Numbered from the stretch's first letter, positions 43,207 through 53,241 are shown. The stretch: DNA of 64,000 nt from Arthrobacter woluwensis (GCF_900105345.1 NZ_FNSN01000003.1:930001-994000); one strand, 5' to 3'. Numbers and translations: made by a program. Notes: generated by a model from the sequence alone, not told the origin.

Positions 43207-43881
43207 TCACGGAACGAAGCGGTACCCCATGCCGGGCTCGGTCACGAGGTGCTCCGGATGGGCCGGGTCCTGCTCCAGTTTCCGCCGCAGCTGGGCGAGG
43301 TAGACGCGCAGATACTGGGTCTCCTCCGTGTACGCCGGGCCCCAGACGGAACGGAGCACGTGCTGCTGGGTGACGAGCTTTCCGGAATTCTCCACGAGGA
43401 GCTGGAGGACGGCCCATTCACGCGGCGTGAGGTGCACCCGTTCGCCGTCGCGGGTGACCGAAGAAGCCGCGAGGTCGATGCGCAGCGTCCCGGCCTCGAC
43501 CACGCCGGGCGCGAAATCCTGCACCCGGCGCCGCTCCACCGCGCGCATCCGGGCCAGCAGCTCGTCGAGGCCGAAGGGTTTGGTGACGTAGTCGTCCGCA
43601 CCGGCGTCGAGCGCTTCCACTTTGTCCGAGGAGCCGTGCCGTGCCGAGAGCACGATGATCGGGACCTCGGTCCAGCCGCGCAGGCCGTGGATCACCTCGG
43701 TGCCCTCCATGTCCGGCAGGCCGAGGTCCAGGACCACCACATGGGGCGGGTTGTCGGCGGCGGCACGCAAGGCGGAGGCGCCGTCCGCGGCCACCGCGAC
43801 GTCGTACCCCTCCGCCCGCAGATTGATCTGGAGGGCGCGGAGCAGCTGCGGCTCGTCGTCCACCACGAGGACCTTCCTCAT
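43207..43881 (-). CDS. kdpE: Response regulator KdpE
   Basis: A 224-aa OmpR/PhoB-type regulator. The receiver has acidic Asp8/Asp9, phospho-acceptor Asp52 in VVLDLGLPD and Lys in YVTKPFG. The C-terminal winged helix (LTPREWAVLQLLVENSGKLVT) ends in the RVYLAQLRRKLE recognition helix. It starts inside the last codons of kdpD (4-nt overlap). It should bind the four direct repeats upstream of the structural genes and switch on uptake when potassium is low. Confidence 0.95.
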   Translation of the reverse strand: MRKVLVVDDEPQLLRALQINLRAEGYDVAVAADGASALRAAADNPPHVVVLDLGLPDMEGTEVIHGLRGWTEVPIIVLSARHGSSDKVEALDAGADDYVTKPFGLDELLARMRAVERRRVQDFAPGVVEAGTLRIDLAASSVTRDGERVHLTPREWAVLQLLVENSGKLVTQQHVLRSVWGPAYTEETQYLRVYLAQLRRKLEQDPAHPEHLVTEPGMGYRFVP

Positions 43882-46457
43882 GCCTGCTCCTCCTGTCCTT
43901 CGCGTGATCCGAGAGCCGTGCCGTGCGAGTGCGGCCCCGCGTAGAGCGGGAGCCGGACCACCATCGTCAGGCCGCCGCCCGGCGTCGGCTCCGCGGTGAG
44001 CTCTCCGCCCATCGCCTCGATGAATCCTCGCGCCACCGCGAGGCCCAGCCCCAGCCCGCTCGCCTGCGTGTCCAGCTGGCGGAACGGCTGGAACATCTCG
44101 GCCAGGCGTTCCTGGGCCACACCGGAGCCATGGTCCACCACTCGAAGCTCGCTCGCGGGACGGCCGTCCAGCACCGGTCCGAGAAGACCACCGGGGGTCG
44201 CCACCAGGACCACACCCGAATCGGGCGCGTGCTTGACAGCATTCTCCACGAGGTTCGCCAGGGCCCGTTCCAGCAGACCCCGGTCTGCGTCGACGGGCGG
44301 GAGATTCGGGGCGAGTTCCACGCGCACCTCTCCTTCGGACACCCCGGACAAAGCCTCCGGGACCACCTCCAGCCAGGAGACCGGCTCGTGGAGCACCGTG
44401 ACGGCGTCTCCGGAGATCCGGGACATGTCCAGGAGGTTGGCGATCAGGGACTCCAGCCGGTGGTTGCAGCTCTCGATGGTCTCCAGCATCTCCTCCTCTT
44501 CCTCCTCCGTCATCTTCCCGCGCTGGCGCCGCAGGGCCGTGGCGGCGAGACCGATCCCCGCGAGCGGCGTGCGGAGGTCGTGGGACGCGGCCTGCAACAG
44601 GGACGTCCGGATGCGGTTGCCCTCCGCGAGTTTGACGGTGTCGGCCAGGCTCAGGGCCAGCCGGTCCCGTTCCAGGAGCGCGAGGAGATGGGACTCGAAG
44701 GCCCGGAGCAGCCGCCGTTCGCCGCCCGAGAGGACGCGCCCGTTCCACGCGAGCAGCGCGGTCGGGGAGAGCTCCTCGGCGGTGCCGGCCTCCGCCGGGC
44801 TGCCGGGCGCGCCGGCGCCGCTGGAGGCGCTGAGCCGCCAGCCGGCGTCGTCACCCGCGGCCTGCGAGCCGTCCCGCTCGAACAGTGAGACCGACTCCAG
44901 CGAGAACTCCTGCCGCACCTGCCGGAGGAACTCCGCCGGGCTCTGGTCGCTCGCCAGCGACGACGACGCGAGCTCACTCAGCGTGACGGCCTCGGCCCGC
45001 GCCCGCCGGGCCTCCACGCTGCGCCGGGCGGACAGCCCCACCACCAGCGAGACGGCGATCGCGACCCCGAGGAACACGATCAGGGCGAAGAGATTCTGGG
45101 GATCGGAGATGGTGAACGTGTCCACCGGGGGCGTGACGAAGAAATTCAGCAGCAACGAGTCCAGGATCGCCGCCGGGACCGCCGGCTTGAGCCCGCCCAC
45201 GAAGGCGACCGCGATGACCACGCACAGGTGGGCCAGCACATGGGTGGCCAGGTCGAGCCCTTGGAACGGGGAGAGCAGCAGCGTGATGAGCGGCGGCCCC
45301 ACGACCGCCAGCACGAAGCCCAGCGTGGTCCGGAGCCGGCTGAGCGACGGGGCGGCGGACGGCAGGGCGGCCTGCCGGCCGGTGAAGGGGTGGGTCACGA
45401 GGTGGACGTCGATGTCCCCGGAACCGCGCACCACGGCGTTGCTCACGCCGGTGCCGAGCAGCTGGTGGAGCCGCCCGTGCCGGGACACCCCGATGACGAT
45501 CTGCGTGGCATTCGCGCCCCGGGCGTAGTCGAGGAGGGACGCCGCGACGTCCTCCCCGGAGACGTGGACGAAGCGGCCGCCGAGGTCCTCCACGAGGCGC
45601 TGCTGCGCGCCCAGCCGGCCCGCGGAACCGTCGTCCAGGCCGTCGGCGCGGCGCACGTGCACGGCCAGGAGGTCGCCGTCGTTCACCCGGGAGAGGATGC
45701 GGGCGGCACGGCGCAGAAGGACCTCGCCCTCCGGCCCGCCGGTCAGGCCCACCACGATCCGTTCGCGCGCGGGCCAGGTGCCTTCGATGCCCTGGTGTTC
45801 GCGGTACCGGGCCAGACCTTCGTCAACCCGGTCGGCGAGCCAGATCAGGGCGATCTCCCTCAGAGCGGAGAGGTTGCCGAGCCGGAAGTAGTTGGCGAGG
45901 GCGGCGTCGATGTTCTCCGCGGGGTAGACGTCGCCTTGGCTCAGCCGCTGGCGGAGCAGCTCCGGCGCGATGTCCACGAGCTCGATCTGATCCGCGTGCC
46001 GCACGACCGCGTCCGGGATGGTCTCCTGCTGCCGCGTGCCGGTGATGGCCTGAACGACGTCGTGAAGCGAGGCGAGGTGCTGCACGTTGACGGTCGACAG
46101 CACGTCGATCCCCGCGGCCAGGAGTTCCTCCACGTCCTCCCAGCGCTTCGCGTTCCGGCAGCCGGGGGCGTTGCTGTGGGCGTATTCGTCCACGACGGCG
46201 ACGGCCGGCGCGCGCTCCAGCACGGCGTCGAGGTCCATCTCCTCCAGCGCGGCGCCGCGGTGCGTGTGGCGGCGGAGCGGCACCGTCTCGAGTCCGTCGA
46301 GCAGCCGGGCCGTCTGGGGCCGGCCGTGATCGAGGGCGACGGCCACCACCACGTCCTCGCCGGAGGCCCGGAGCCGGTGGGCCTCCTCCAGCATGGCGTA
46401 CGTCTTGCCGACGCCCGGGGCCGCCCCGAGGAACACCCGCAACCGGCCGCGTCTCAT
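43878..46457 (-). CDS. kdpD: Potassium/turgor sensor kinase KdpD
   Basis: An 859-aa membrane histidine kinase. The KdpD N-terminal domain has a Walker A motif GAAPGVGKT at 11-19. A universal-stress-like domain follows near 250-370 (IVVGLTGGPEGEVLLRRAARI). Four membrane segments (DUF4118) lie near 385-490, then a GAF-like linker. The HisKA box has phospho-acceptor His626 in ASHDLRTPLAG. The ATPase lid ends with GLGLGLAVARGFIEAMGG. It starts 70 nt after kdpC and may have its own weak promoter. Confidence 0.95.
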   Translation of the reverse strand: MRRGRLRVFLGAAPGVGKTYAMLEEAHRLRASGEDVVVAVALDHGRPQTARLLDGLETVPLRRHTHRGAALEEMDLDAVLERAPAVAVVDEYAHSNAPGCRNAKRWEDVEELLAAGIDVLSTVNVQHLASLHDVVQAITGTRQQETIPDAVVRHADQIELVDIAPELLRQRLSQGDVYPAENIDAALANYFRLGNLSALREIALIWLADRVDEGLARYREHQGIEGTWPARERIVVGLTGGPEGEVLLRRAARILSRVNDGDLLAVHVRRADGLDDGSAGRLGAQQRLVEDLGGRFVHVSGEDVAASLLDYARGANATQIVIGVSRHGRLHQLLGTGVSNAVVRGSGDIDVHLVTHPFTGRQAALPSAAPSLSRLRTTLGFVLAVVGPPLITLLLSPFQGLDLATHVLAHLCVVIAVAFVGGLKPAVPAAILDSLLLNFFVTPPVDTFTISDPQNLFALIVFLGVAIAVSLVVGLSARRSVEARRARAEAVTLSELASSSLASDQSPAEFLRQVRQEFSLESVSLFERDGSQAAGDDAGWRLSASSGAGAPGSPAEAGTAEELSPTALLAWNGRVLSGGERRLLRAFESHLLALLERDRLALSLADTVKLAEGNRIRTSLLQAASHDLRTPLAGIGLAATALRRQRGKMTEEEEEEMLETIESCNHRLESLIANLLDMSRISGDAVTVLHEPVSWLEVVPEALSGVSEGEVRVELAPNLPPVDADRGLLERALANLVENAVKHAPDSGVVLVATPGGLLGPVLDGRPASELRVVDHGSGVAQERLAEMFQPFRQLDTQASGLGLGLAVARGFIEAMGGELTAEPTPGGGLTMVVRLPLYAGPHSHGTALGSREGQEEQA

Positions 46458-46527
46458 GCGCCGATCCTAACAGCGCCGATCCTGACAGAGGGGGTGCCCT
46501 TCGGCGGACGGCCTCCCGGGCGTTCCA

Positions 46528-47136
46528 CTAGTGGTTTCCGGTCTGAGGCGGCGCCGTCTGCAGGCGCTTCCCCAGCGCCAGGTTCAGCGTCGTGGTGTTG
46601 ACCGACTCCTGGCCCAGGAGAGATTCGACCCCGGTGGTGGTGGACTGCTGGATGAGAGCCTGGACGTCGCCCAGGGACAGCCCCGTGGCACGGGCCACGC
46701 GCGGCGCCTGCAGCGCCGCGTAGGCGGGGGAGATGTCCGGGTCCAGGCCGGAGGCGGAGGACGTCACGGCATCCTCCGGAACCGCCGATCGGGCCACCCC
46801 TTCCCGATTCGCGACGGCGGTGCGCGCCGTGTCCTTCGCCTCCTTCAGGGCGGCTGCCGTGGGGGCGAGGTTGGTCGCCGAGGACGTCTTCGGGTCCCAG
46901 TTCACTGCGGAGGGCCGCGGGAAGAAGAACCGGCGGTCCGTCTCCGGCACGGGCTGGGCGAGGAGCGAGGAGGCGGCGGGCGAGCCGTTCACGCTCTGCG
47001 CGGAGCCGTTCGCCTGCGCCGGGGCGATCGCCTGACCGAGTCCGAAGACCGCCAGGGGATACAGTCCGCCCAGGATGACGGTGAGCAGGGCCAGCAGGAC
47101 GAAGGCCACACGGAATTGTCGCAATGTCGCGGTCAT
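46528..47136 (-). CDS. kdpC: Potassium-transporting ATPase subunit C
   Basis: A 202-aa subunit with one N-terminal membrane segment (VAFVLLALLTVILGGLYPLAVFG) and a soluble domain holding the family's FFPRPSAV, SGLDPDISPAYAALQAPRVA and GLSLGDV motifs. It stabilises KdpB and raises ATP affinity. It starts 9 nt after the kdpB stop. Confidence 0.95.
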   Translation of the reverse strand: MTATLRQFRVAFVLLALLTVILGGLYPLAVFGLGQAIAPAQANGSAQSVNGSPAASSLLAQPVPETDRRFFFPRPSAVNWDPKTSSATNLAPTAAALKEAKDTARTAVANREGVARSAVPEDAVTSSASGLDPDISPAYAALQAPRVARATGLSLGDVQALIQQSTTTGVESLLGQESVNTTTLNLALGKRLQTAPPQTGNH

Positions 47137-47145
47137 GAGGTGCTC

Positions 47146-49296
47146 CTACGCGAGTCCGGGCAGCAGAGCCACCACGAGGTCGATGAGTTTGATGCCGACG
47201 AACGGCGCGATCAGGCCGCCGACGCCGAACACCAGCAGATTGCGCCGCAGCGCGTTCTGGGCGCTCACGGCGCGGTACTTCACGCCCTTGAGCGCGAGCG
47301 GCACCAGGGCGACGATCACCAGGGCGTTGAAGATCACGGCGGAGAGGATCGCGCTCTGCGGCGAGTGCAGACCCATGATGTTCAGCAGGCCGAGGCCCGG
47401 GTACGCCACGGTGAAGAGGGCCGGGATGATCGCGAAGTACTTCGCGACGTCGTTCGCCACGGAGAAGGTGGTGAGCGAACCGCGCGTGATGAGCAGCTGC
47501 TTGCCGATCGCCACGATGTCCAGGAGCTTGGTGGGATCCGAGTCCAGATCCACCATGTTCGCCGCCTCCTTGGCGGCCTGCGTCCCGGAGTTCATGGCGA
47601 CCCCCACGTCCGCGGCGGCGAGTGCCGGGGCGTCGTTGGTGCCGTCGCCGGTCATGGCCACGAGCCGTCCGGCGGCCTGTTCCGCGTGGATCCGGGCCAG
47701 TTTGTCCTCCGGGGTGGCCTCGGCGAGGTAGTCGTCCACCCCGGCCTGCTCGGCGATCGCCGCCGCGGTCAGGGGGTTGTCGCCGGTGATCATGACGGTG
47801 CGGATGCCCATGGTGCGCAGTGTGGAGAACCGCTCGGCGATGCCGGGCTTCACCACGTCGGCCAGTTCCACGGTGCCCAGCACCTCCACGCCGCCCCGGG
47901 CGTCCTGCCGGGCCACCACGAGCGGGGTGCTGCCGCGCCGGGAGAGTTCCTCCACGGTGGCGGACACCGCGCCGGGAAGCGCGCTGCCGCCGTCTTCGGC
48001 CCAGCGCCCGACGGCGGCCGCCGCCCCCTTGCGCACCTTCACTCCGCGGTGATCCAGGCCGCTCATCCGCGTCGCCGCGGTGAACTCCACGGTCTCGGCC
48101 GCGTCCGGACCGCTGAACAGGTCCTCCAGCGTCGGCCGGCCCTGTGCCGGGGCGGTTCCGAGGCTCTCGGCCAGCTCCACGATGGACCGGCCCTCAGGGG
48201 TCTCGTCGGCGAGCGAGGAGAGCCGTGCAGCCTCGATCAGTTCCTCCCGCGCCACTCCCGGGGCGGGGACGAACTCGACGGCCCGGCGGTTGCCGTAGGT
48301 GATGGTGCCCGTCTTGTCCATCATGAGGGTGGTGATGTCCCCGGCCGTCTCCACGGCCCGTCCGCTCGTGGCCAGGACGTTGTGCTGCACCAGGCGGTCC
48401 ATGCCGGCGATGCCGATGGCCGGCACCAGGGCGCCGATCGTGGTCGGGATGAGGCAGACCAGGAGGGCCACGAGAACGATGGGGCTCGGCACCGCCCCTG
48501 CGAGCTGGGAGAACGGGACCAGGGTCACCGTCACCACGAGGAACGTGATGGTCAGGGCCACGAGCAGGACGTGCAGGGCGATCTCGTTGGGGGTGCGCTT
48601 GCGCTCGGCGCCTTCCACGAGGGAGATCATGCGGTCCAGGAAGGTCGCTCCCGGCTCGGCGCTGATGCGGACCACGATCCGGTCGGAGAGTACCGTGGTG
48701 CCGCCCGTCACGGCGGAGCGGTCGCCGCCGGACTCGCGGACCACGGGGGCGGACTCACCCGTGATGGCCGATTCGTCCACCATCGCGAGGCCCTCCACGA
48801 TCTCGCCGTCCGAGGGGATGACGTCCCCGGCCTCGCACACCACCAGGTCGCCCCGGTGGAGTTCGGACGCCGCGACGGTCTCCTCGCCGGCTCCGTGGAG
48901 CTTGCGGGCCTTCAGACCTTCACGGCTGGCGCGCAGGCTGTCCGCCTGGGCCTTGCCGCGGCCCTCGGCGAGCGCCTCCGAGTAGTTGCCGAAGAGGACG
49001 GTGAGGGCCAGCCACACGGTCACGGCCAGGCTGAACCCGGCCTCCGGCGAGCCCGAGGCGAACTGTCCCACGCAGACCAGGAGGGAGACCGCCGTGCCCA
49101 CCAGGACGGTGAACATGACCGGGGAGTGCGCCATGGCCCGGGGCGAGAACTTCTTCAGGGCCAGGGGCACCGCGCCCAGCAGGGTCTTGCGGTCCCAGCT
49201 GCTGCGGCGCTTGTAGCTGTGGCCGGAGAGCTCCTCCTCGCGGGGTGCGGGAGCGGCTGCGGGGCGGGTGGTGGTGTCGTCGAATGCGGTCTTCAT
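47146..49296 (-). CDS. kdpB: Potassium-transporting P-type ATPase subunit B
   Basis: A 716-aa ATPase that powers high-affinity potassium uptake. The phosphorylated residue is Asp327 in DKTGT; the actuator loop ITGES, the nucleotide-site Lys in VRKGAA and the hinge [12 protein letters not shown] are intact. A basic, proline-containing N-terminus of about 30 residues precedes the first membrane segment. Its start overlaps the kdpA stop by 4 nt. Confidence 0.96.
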   Translation of the reverse strand: MKTAFDDTTTRPAAAPAPREEELSGHSYKRRSSWDRKTLLGAVPLALKKFSPRAMAHSPVMFTVLVGTAVSLLVCVGQFASGSPEAGFSLAVTVWLALTVLFGNYSEALAEGRGKAQADSLRASREGLKARKLHGAGEETVAASELHRGDLVVCEAGDVIPSDGEIVEGLAMVDESAITGESAPVVRESGGDRSAVTGGTTVLSDRIVVRISAEPGATFLDRMISLVEGAERKRTPNEIALHVLLVALTITFLVVTVTLVPFSQLAGAVPSPIVLVALLVCLIPTTIGALVPAIGIAGMDRLVQHNVLATSGRAVETAGDITTLMMDKTGTITYGNRRAVEFVPAPGVAREELIEAARLSSLADETPEGRSIVELAESLGTAPAQGRPTLEDLFSGPDAAETVEFTAATRMSGLDHRGVKVRKGAAAAVGRWAEDGGSALPGAVSATVEELSRRGSTPLVVARQDARGGVEVLGTVELADVVKPGIAERFSTLRTMGIRTVMITGDNPLTAAAIAEQAGVDDYLAEATPEDKLARIHAEQAAGRLVAMTGDGTNDAPALAAADVGVAMNSGTQAAKEAANMVDLDSDPTKLLDIVAIGKQLLITRGSLTTFSVANDVAKYFAIIPALFTVAYPGLGLLNIMGLHSPQSAILSAVIFNALVIVALVPLALKGVKYRAVSAQNALRRNLLVFGVGGLIAPFVGIKLIDLVVALLPGLA

Positions 49297-50933
49297 GACA
49301 GGGTGCCTTCTGCGAGCGGGCCCAGCGCGAGGGCTGGGAGGTAGTTGAGGGCGGTCAGGAGGACCGCGACGGTGGTGAGCATGACGGCGAACAGGCCGCC
49401 GTGGGTCGGAAGCGTGCCGGCCGACGCCGGAACGCGGGGCTGGGTGACGAACGCGCCTGCCAGCGCGAGCACCAGCACGATGCCCACGAAGCGCCCGAGC
49501 CACATGGCGATGCCGAGCATGGTCGACAGGGCCGGGCCCGAACTCGTGATGCCGCCGAACGCCGAGCCGTTGTTGTTGGCGCCGGAGGTGAAGGCGTACA
49601 GGACCTCGCTGAACTGGTGCGGTCCCTGGGCCGGGGCCTGGGAGAGGATCCCCGGGACGAGCACGGCGATGCCGGACAGGACCAGGACCAGGACGGGCAC
49701 CACCAGGAGGTACAGCGCGGCGAGCGTCATGTGCCGGGCCTGGACCTTCTTGCCCAGGTACTCGGGTGTCCGTCCGACCATGAGCCCGGCCAGGAACACC
49801 GTGACCACGGCGATCACCAGCATGCCGTACAGGCCGGACCCCACCCCGCCCGGAGCCACTTCGCCCAGCATCATGTTGACCATGGCCAGACCACCGGCCA
49901 GGGGTGGCAGGGAGTCGTGCGCCGCGTTCACGGCGCCCGTGGACGTCAGCGTGGTGGCGGAAGCGAACACACCGCTCGCCGCCGGGCCGAAGCGCTGCTC
50001 CAGACCCTCGCCGGCACCCGGGAAAGCGGCCAGCGCCCAGGCCATCGCCGTCGTCGTGAGGGCCCAGAGGCCGCCCATCACGCCGAGCACCGTGTAGCCC
50101 TGACGGGCGTCGCCGGCCATGCGCCCGAAGACGTACGGCAGCGCCGAGGGGATCAGGAGGATGAGGAACACCTCGAAGAGGGAGGTGAAGGAGTTCGGGT
50201 TCTCGAAGGGGTGGGCGGAGTTGGCGTTGAAGTAGCCGCCGCCGTTGGTGCCGAGGAGCTTGATGGCCTCCTGGCTTGCGACGGGACCGCCCGGGAGTGT
50301 CTGAGACGCCCCGGTGAAGGGGTTGGCCACGGTGCCGCTCCAGAAGTTCTGGACCACGCCGGCCACCACGAGCACGAGCGCGCCGACCACGGCCAGGGGA
50401 AGCAGGACCCGGAGCGTGATCCGGACCAGGTCGGCCCAGAAGTTGCCCAGGTGGCTGGTGCCGAAGCGGGTGAGGCCGCGCATGAGGGCCACGGCGACAC
50501 AGATGCCGACCGCCGCGGAGAGGAAGTTCTGCACGGCCAGCAGAGCCATCTGGGCTCCGAAGCCGAGTGTCGTCTCCGGGACGTACACCTGCCAGTTCGT
50601 GTTGGTGACGAAGGAGATGGCGGTGTTCATGGACGTCCACGGATCCACCGCGCCCGGTCCGCCAGGGGTGTAGAGCCCCTGGAGCCGCAGCAGCAGGTAG
50701 ATGACCAGGACGGAGACGATCGAGAACGCGAGCACGCTGCGGGTGTACCCGAGCCAGCCCTGTTCGCGGGTCGAGGACACCCCGGACAGACGGAAGAGGA
50801 CCCGCTCCACGCGGGAGTCCTTACGGCCCTCCAGCGCGGCATGCAGGTAGAGACCCAGGGGCTTGTGCAGCACCCCCAGGAGCAGCAGCAGAACGGCGAT
50901 CTGCGTGAGGAAGGACAGCCAGGAGTACTGCAT
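49293..50933 (-). CDS. kdpA: Potassium-transporting ATPase subunit A (channel-like)
   Basis: A 546-aa membrane subunit that binds and conducts potassium. It has about ten hydrophobic segments and the four pore-like loops. [38 protein letters not shown] and [11 protein letters not shown] are the selectivity-filter regions. ATG 50933 (MQYSWLSFL) has AAGGGG upstream. Its first base is the last base of the kdpF stop, so the two are coupled. Confidence 0.96.
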   Translation of the reverse strand: MQYSWLSFLTQIAVLLLLLGVLHKPLGLYLHAALEGRKDSRVERVLFRLSGVSSTREQGWLGYTRSVLAFSIVSVLVIYLLLRLQGLYTPGGPGAVDPWTSMNTAISFVTNTNWQVYVPETTLGFGAQMALLAVQNFLSAAVGICVAVALMRGLTRFGTSHLGNFWADLVRITLRVLLPLAVVGALVLVVAGVVQNFWSGTVANPFTGASQTLPGGPVASQEAIKLLGTNGGGYFNANSAHPFENPNSFTSLFEVFLILLIPSALPYVFGRMAGDARQGYTVLGVMGGLWALTTTAMAWALAAFPGAGEGLEQRFGPAASGVFASATTLTSTGAVNAAHDSLPPLAGGLAMVNMMLGEVAPGGVGSGLYGMLVIAVVTVFLAGLMVGRTPEYLGKKVQARHMTLAALYLLVVPVLVLVLSGIAVLVPGILSQAPAQGPHQFSEVLYAFTSGANNNGSAFGGITSSGPALSTMLGIAMWLGRFVGIVLVLALAGAFVTQPRVPASAGTLPTHGGLFAVMLTTVAVLLTALNYLPALALGPLAEGTLS

Positions 50934-51046
50934 CACTGCCCCTTGTCGGAAGACTTGTCGGAAGAGATGAGGGAGACCACCAGGTAGACCAGCAGCGCTG
51001 CCGCCACCAGCCCCAGGAGGACCCAGACCAGGACGTCGACGGTCAT
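50933..51046 (-). CDS. kdpF: Potassium-transporting ATPase subunit F
   Basis: A 37-aa single-span membrane peptide. The hydrophobic stretch VLVWVLLGLVAAALLVYLVV is followed by a polar, lysine-bearing end (SSDKSSDKGQ). It matches the size and position of KdpF, which stabilises the KdpABC complex. It ends in TGATG with kdpA, and its start overlaps the stop of a further 31-aa ORF by 4 nt. Confidence 0.85.
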   Translation of the reverse strand: MTVDVLVWVLLGLVAAALLVYLVVSLISSDKSSDKGQ

Positions 51047-51138
51047 TTCCGTCCCACCACCTTGTCGATCGCACTGGCCAGCCAGACCATGGCGCCGGAC
51101 AGGAGCACGAAGACCCCCACCGCGATCACGTCGTCCAT
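51043..51138 (-). CDS. 31-aa membrane peptide at the head of the kdp operon
   Basis: A small ORF too short for routine calling. ATG 51138 is preceded by AAAGGAACGTGAG, a good ribosome site, and the stop overlaps the kdpF start as ATGA. The peptide begins MDDVIAVGVFVLLSGAMVWL and ends in a basic amphipathic tail with Lys-Val-Val-Gly-Arg-Lys, giving one membrane span. The pattern (ribosome site, coupling, one span) mirrors kdpF. It may be a second small stabilising subunit. I know of no assigned function. Confidence 0.65.
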   Translation of the reverse strand: MDDVIAVGVFVLLSGAMVWLASAIDKVVGRK

Positions 51139-51262
51139 CTCACGTTCCTTTCGCCGCCCGGTGCGGGCGGACCATTCGCACTGGGCGCGGTTCACGCCGC
51201 ACCCCGGACCGCGCCGCGGCCCACACCCTCAGTGAAGTCCTCTGAGGGGCCGTTGACGCCGC

Positions 51263-51314
51263 CTTTTACGCATCCTTGATGCGCCGGGAGCGAACCTTTG
51301 CACTTCCTTTACGC
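51263..51314 (-). promoter_or_regulatory. Four direct repeats, probable KdpE operator
   Basis: Read on the plus strand: CTTTTACGC 51263-51271, CCTTGATGC 51274-51282, CCTTTGCAC 51295-51303, CCTTTACGC 51306-51314. The members of each pair start 11 nt apart and the pairs are 32 nt apart, so all face the same side of the helix. On the kdp strand the unit reads GCGTAAAGG. This is the layout OmpR/PhoB-type regulators use. Confidence 0.65.
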
Positions 51315-51378
51315 GGGCCGTGCGCGGGGCGTCGGCAAGCGGTGACGGCCAGGCGCGGGCCCGCCGGGAGCCGCTCAC

Positions 51379-51384
51379 TACACT
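51379..51384 (+). promoter_or_regulatory. -10 box (TACACT) for leaderless menD
   Basis: TACACT is followed by exactly 6 nt and then GTG 51391, with no ribosome site. Confidence 0.6.
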
Positions 51385-51390
51385 GGTCTC

Positions 51391-53049
51391 GTGACTGAGC
51401 TCTCCGCCCTCGCCTCCGCCCGGATCGTCGTCGCTGAACTGCTCGACGGCGGTGTGCGGCACGTGGCCGTCTCCCCGGGCTCGCGGTCGGCGCCCCTCGC
51501 GTACGCGCTCGCGGAAGCGGAAGCCGAGGGACGCATCACCCTGCATGTGCGGATCGACGAGCGTGCGGCGGCCTTCACCGCGCTGGGCGTGATCCTGGGC
51601 AGCGGGGCCCCGGCCGCCGTCGTCGTGACGTCCGGGACGGCTGTGGGCAACCTTCTGCCGGCCGTCATGGAGGCCGACCATGTCGCGGCGCCGCTCGTGG
51701 TGCTCTCCGCCGACCGGCCCCTGGAACTGCGCGGCACCGGCGCCAGCCAGACCACGGAGCAGATGGACCTGTTCGGGGAGCATGCGCGGTTCGCCGTGGA
51801 CGTGCCCGCCGGGGATGATCCGCAGCGCGGTGTCCGGACCGCCCTGAGTGCCGCGACCGGCGCCTTCGAGGAGCTGCCGCCCGGCCCGGTCCAGGTGAAT
51901 CTCGCGTTCCGCGACCCGCTCCTGCCCGGCGCGGACGCAGAGTTTCCGGCTGCCTCCGACCGTCGGCCGTTCCACTTCGCCCCGGACCCTGCGCCGATCC
52001 ACTACGACGCCCCGGACGGCCTCGCCGAACACCGCACCCTGGTGCTGGCCGGGCACGACGCCGGGCCGATCGCCGAGGCGTTCGCCCGCGCCCACGGGCT
52101 GCCGCTGGCCGCCGAGCCGAGTTCCAACGCGCGCTTCGGTCCGAACGCCGTGGGGCCGTACCGGCTCCTGCTGGACCGCTTCGGCCCGGAGTCTGCGGAG
52201 CCGCTGGAACGGGTGGTGGTGTTCGGGCGTCCGACGCTGTCCCGTCCCGTCACCGCGCTTCTTGCCCGCCAGGACATCCCGCTGGCGCTCTACGAACCGG
52301 TCCCCGTGGCCTGGTACCAGCCGGGACGCCGCCTCGAACGCCCGGTCGCGACGCTGCGGGAGCTCTCCGAGTTCGCCGGGCGCGCGCCGGAGGGCTGGCT
52401 CGACACGTGGCTGCTGGCGGGGGAGAAGGCCCAGCACGGCATCGAGCAGGTGCTCGCCCGGGAACCCGGACTCACCGGGCCTGACGTCGCCGCGGCGGTG
52501 TGGGCGGCCGCCCGGGGGCAGCTCGTGCTCGGCTCGTCCAACGGCATCCGGGACGCCGACCTGGCCGCCGCTCCCACGCGGGAACCCCTGGCGACCGTCC
52601 ATGCCAACCGCGGCCTCGCCGGGATCGACGGCATGACCTCGACGGCGGTCGGCGTGGCCCTGGGGTCTGGCCGCGAGACCACGCTGCTCTGCGGTGACGT
52701 GACCTTCCTGCACGACGCCGGCGGCCTCTTCCTCGGTGCAGGGGAGGAAGAGCCGGATCTGCGCGTGGTGGTCCTCAACGACCAGGGCGGCGCGATCTTC
52801 AGCACCCTCGAGCACGGTGGGCTGCGCGGGGGCTACGAGCCCGCCGTCGAACGCCTTTTCGGCACCCCGCACACCGTCCGCCTCGACGCGCTGGCCGCCG
52901 CCTACGGCGTGCCGCACCGCGCCGTGACGACGACGGCGGAACTCGACGCGGCTCTGGCCGAACCGGTGCGGGGCCGCAGCGTGCTGGAGGTCCGGTGCTC
53001 ACGCGACGGCCTCCGCGACCTCCACGCCCGCATCCGCGCAGCACTCTGA
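51391..53049 (+). CDS. menD: SEPHCHC synthase (menaquinone biosynthesis)
   Basis: A 552-aa thiamine-diphosphate enzyme joining 2-oxoglutarate to isochorismate. The family start VSPGSRSAPLAYAL is present at about residues 27-40. Further landmarks are the Glu-containing ERAAAFTALG, the TSGTAVGNLLPAVMEA substrate loop and the cofactor-binding GDVTFLHDAGGLFL with the later NDQGG. Length is usual for actinobacteria. Its substrate comes from menF about 5 kb away, and its product is processed (after MenH) by menC at 18 kb. It is divergent from kdp. Confidence 0.95.
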   Translation: MTELSALASARIVVAELLDGGVRHVAVSPGSRSAPLAYALAEAEAEGRITLHVRIDERAAAFTALGVILGSGAPAAVVVTSGTAVGNLLPAVMEADHVAAPLVVLSADRPLELRGTGASQTTEQMDLFGEHARFAVDVPAGDDPQRGVRTALSAATGAFEELPPGPVQVNLAFRDPLLPGADAEFPAASDRRPFHFAPDPAPIHYDAPDGLAEHRTLVLAGHDAGPIAEAFARAHGLPLAAEPSSNARFGPNAVGPYRLLLDRFGPESAEPLERVVVFGRPTLSRPVTALLARQDIPLALYEPVPVAWYQPGRRLERPVATLRELSEFAGRAPEGWLDTWLLAGEKAQHGIEQVLAREPGLTGPDVAAAVWAAARGQLVLGSSNGIRDADLAAAPTREPLATVHANRGLAGIDGMTSTAVGVALGSGRETTLLCGDVTFLHDAGGLFLGAGEEEPDLRVVVLNDQGGAIFSTLEHGGLRGGYEPAVERLFGTPHTVRLDALAAAYGVPHRAVTTTAELDAALAEPVRGRSVLEVRCSRDGLRDLHARIRAAL

Positions 53050-53061
53050 CCCCGTTCCTCC

Positions 53062-53123
53062 CATCGACTGCTCCGTAGATGTCGTTTAGACCATCCAAAA
53101 CGACGTCTACGGAGCAGTCGATG
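53062..53123. repeat. Long inverted repeat A (26-bp arms)
   Basis: Arms 53062-53087 and 53098-53123 pair with one mismatch. It lies after the menD stop and before the convergent ABC gene. It shares sequence with inverted repeat B 30 bp further on, so it is more than a simple terminator. Confidence 0.7.
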
Positions 53124-53153
53124 AGTGGGCCAAGGTGGCTCCGTTTAAACGCC

Positions 53154-53225
53154 GATCGGCTGCTCCATACGATGCCGGAATCCGCGGAAAACCGGGGAAA
53201 ACGACATCCTATGGAGCAGTCGATC
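53154..53225. repeat. Long inverted repeat B (21-bp arms), related to A
   Basis: Arms 53154-53174 and 53205-53225 pair at 19 of 21 positions around a 30-nt loop. The right arm with its flank (AAAACGACATCCTATGGAGC, then AGTCGAT) is a diverged copy of the right arm of repeat A. Confidence 0.65.
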
Positions 53226-53241
53226 AGAGGGGAGAGGCGCG

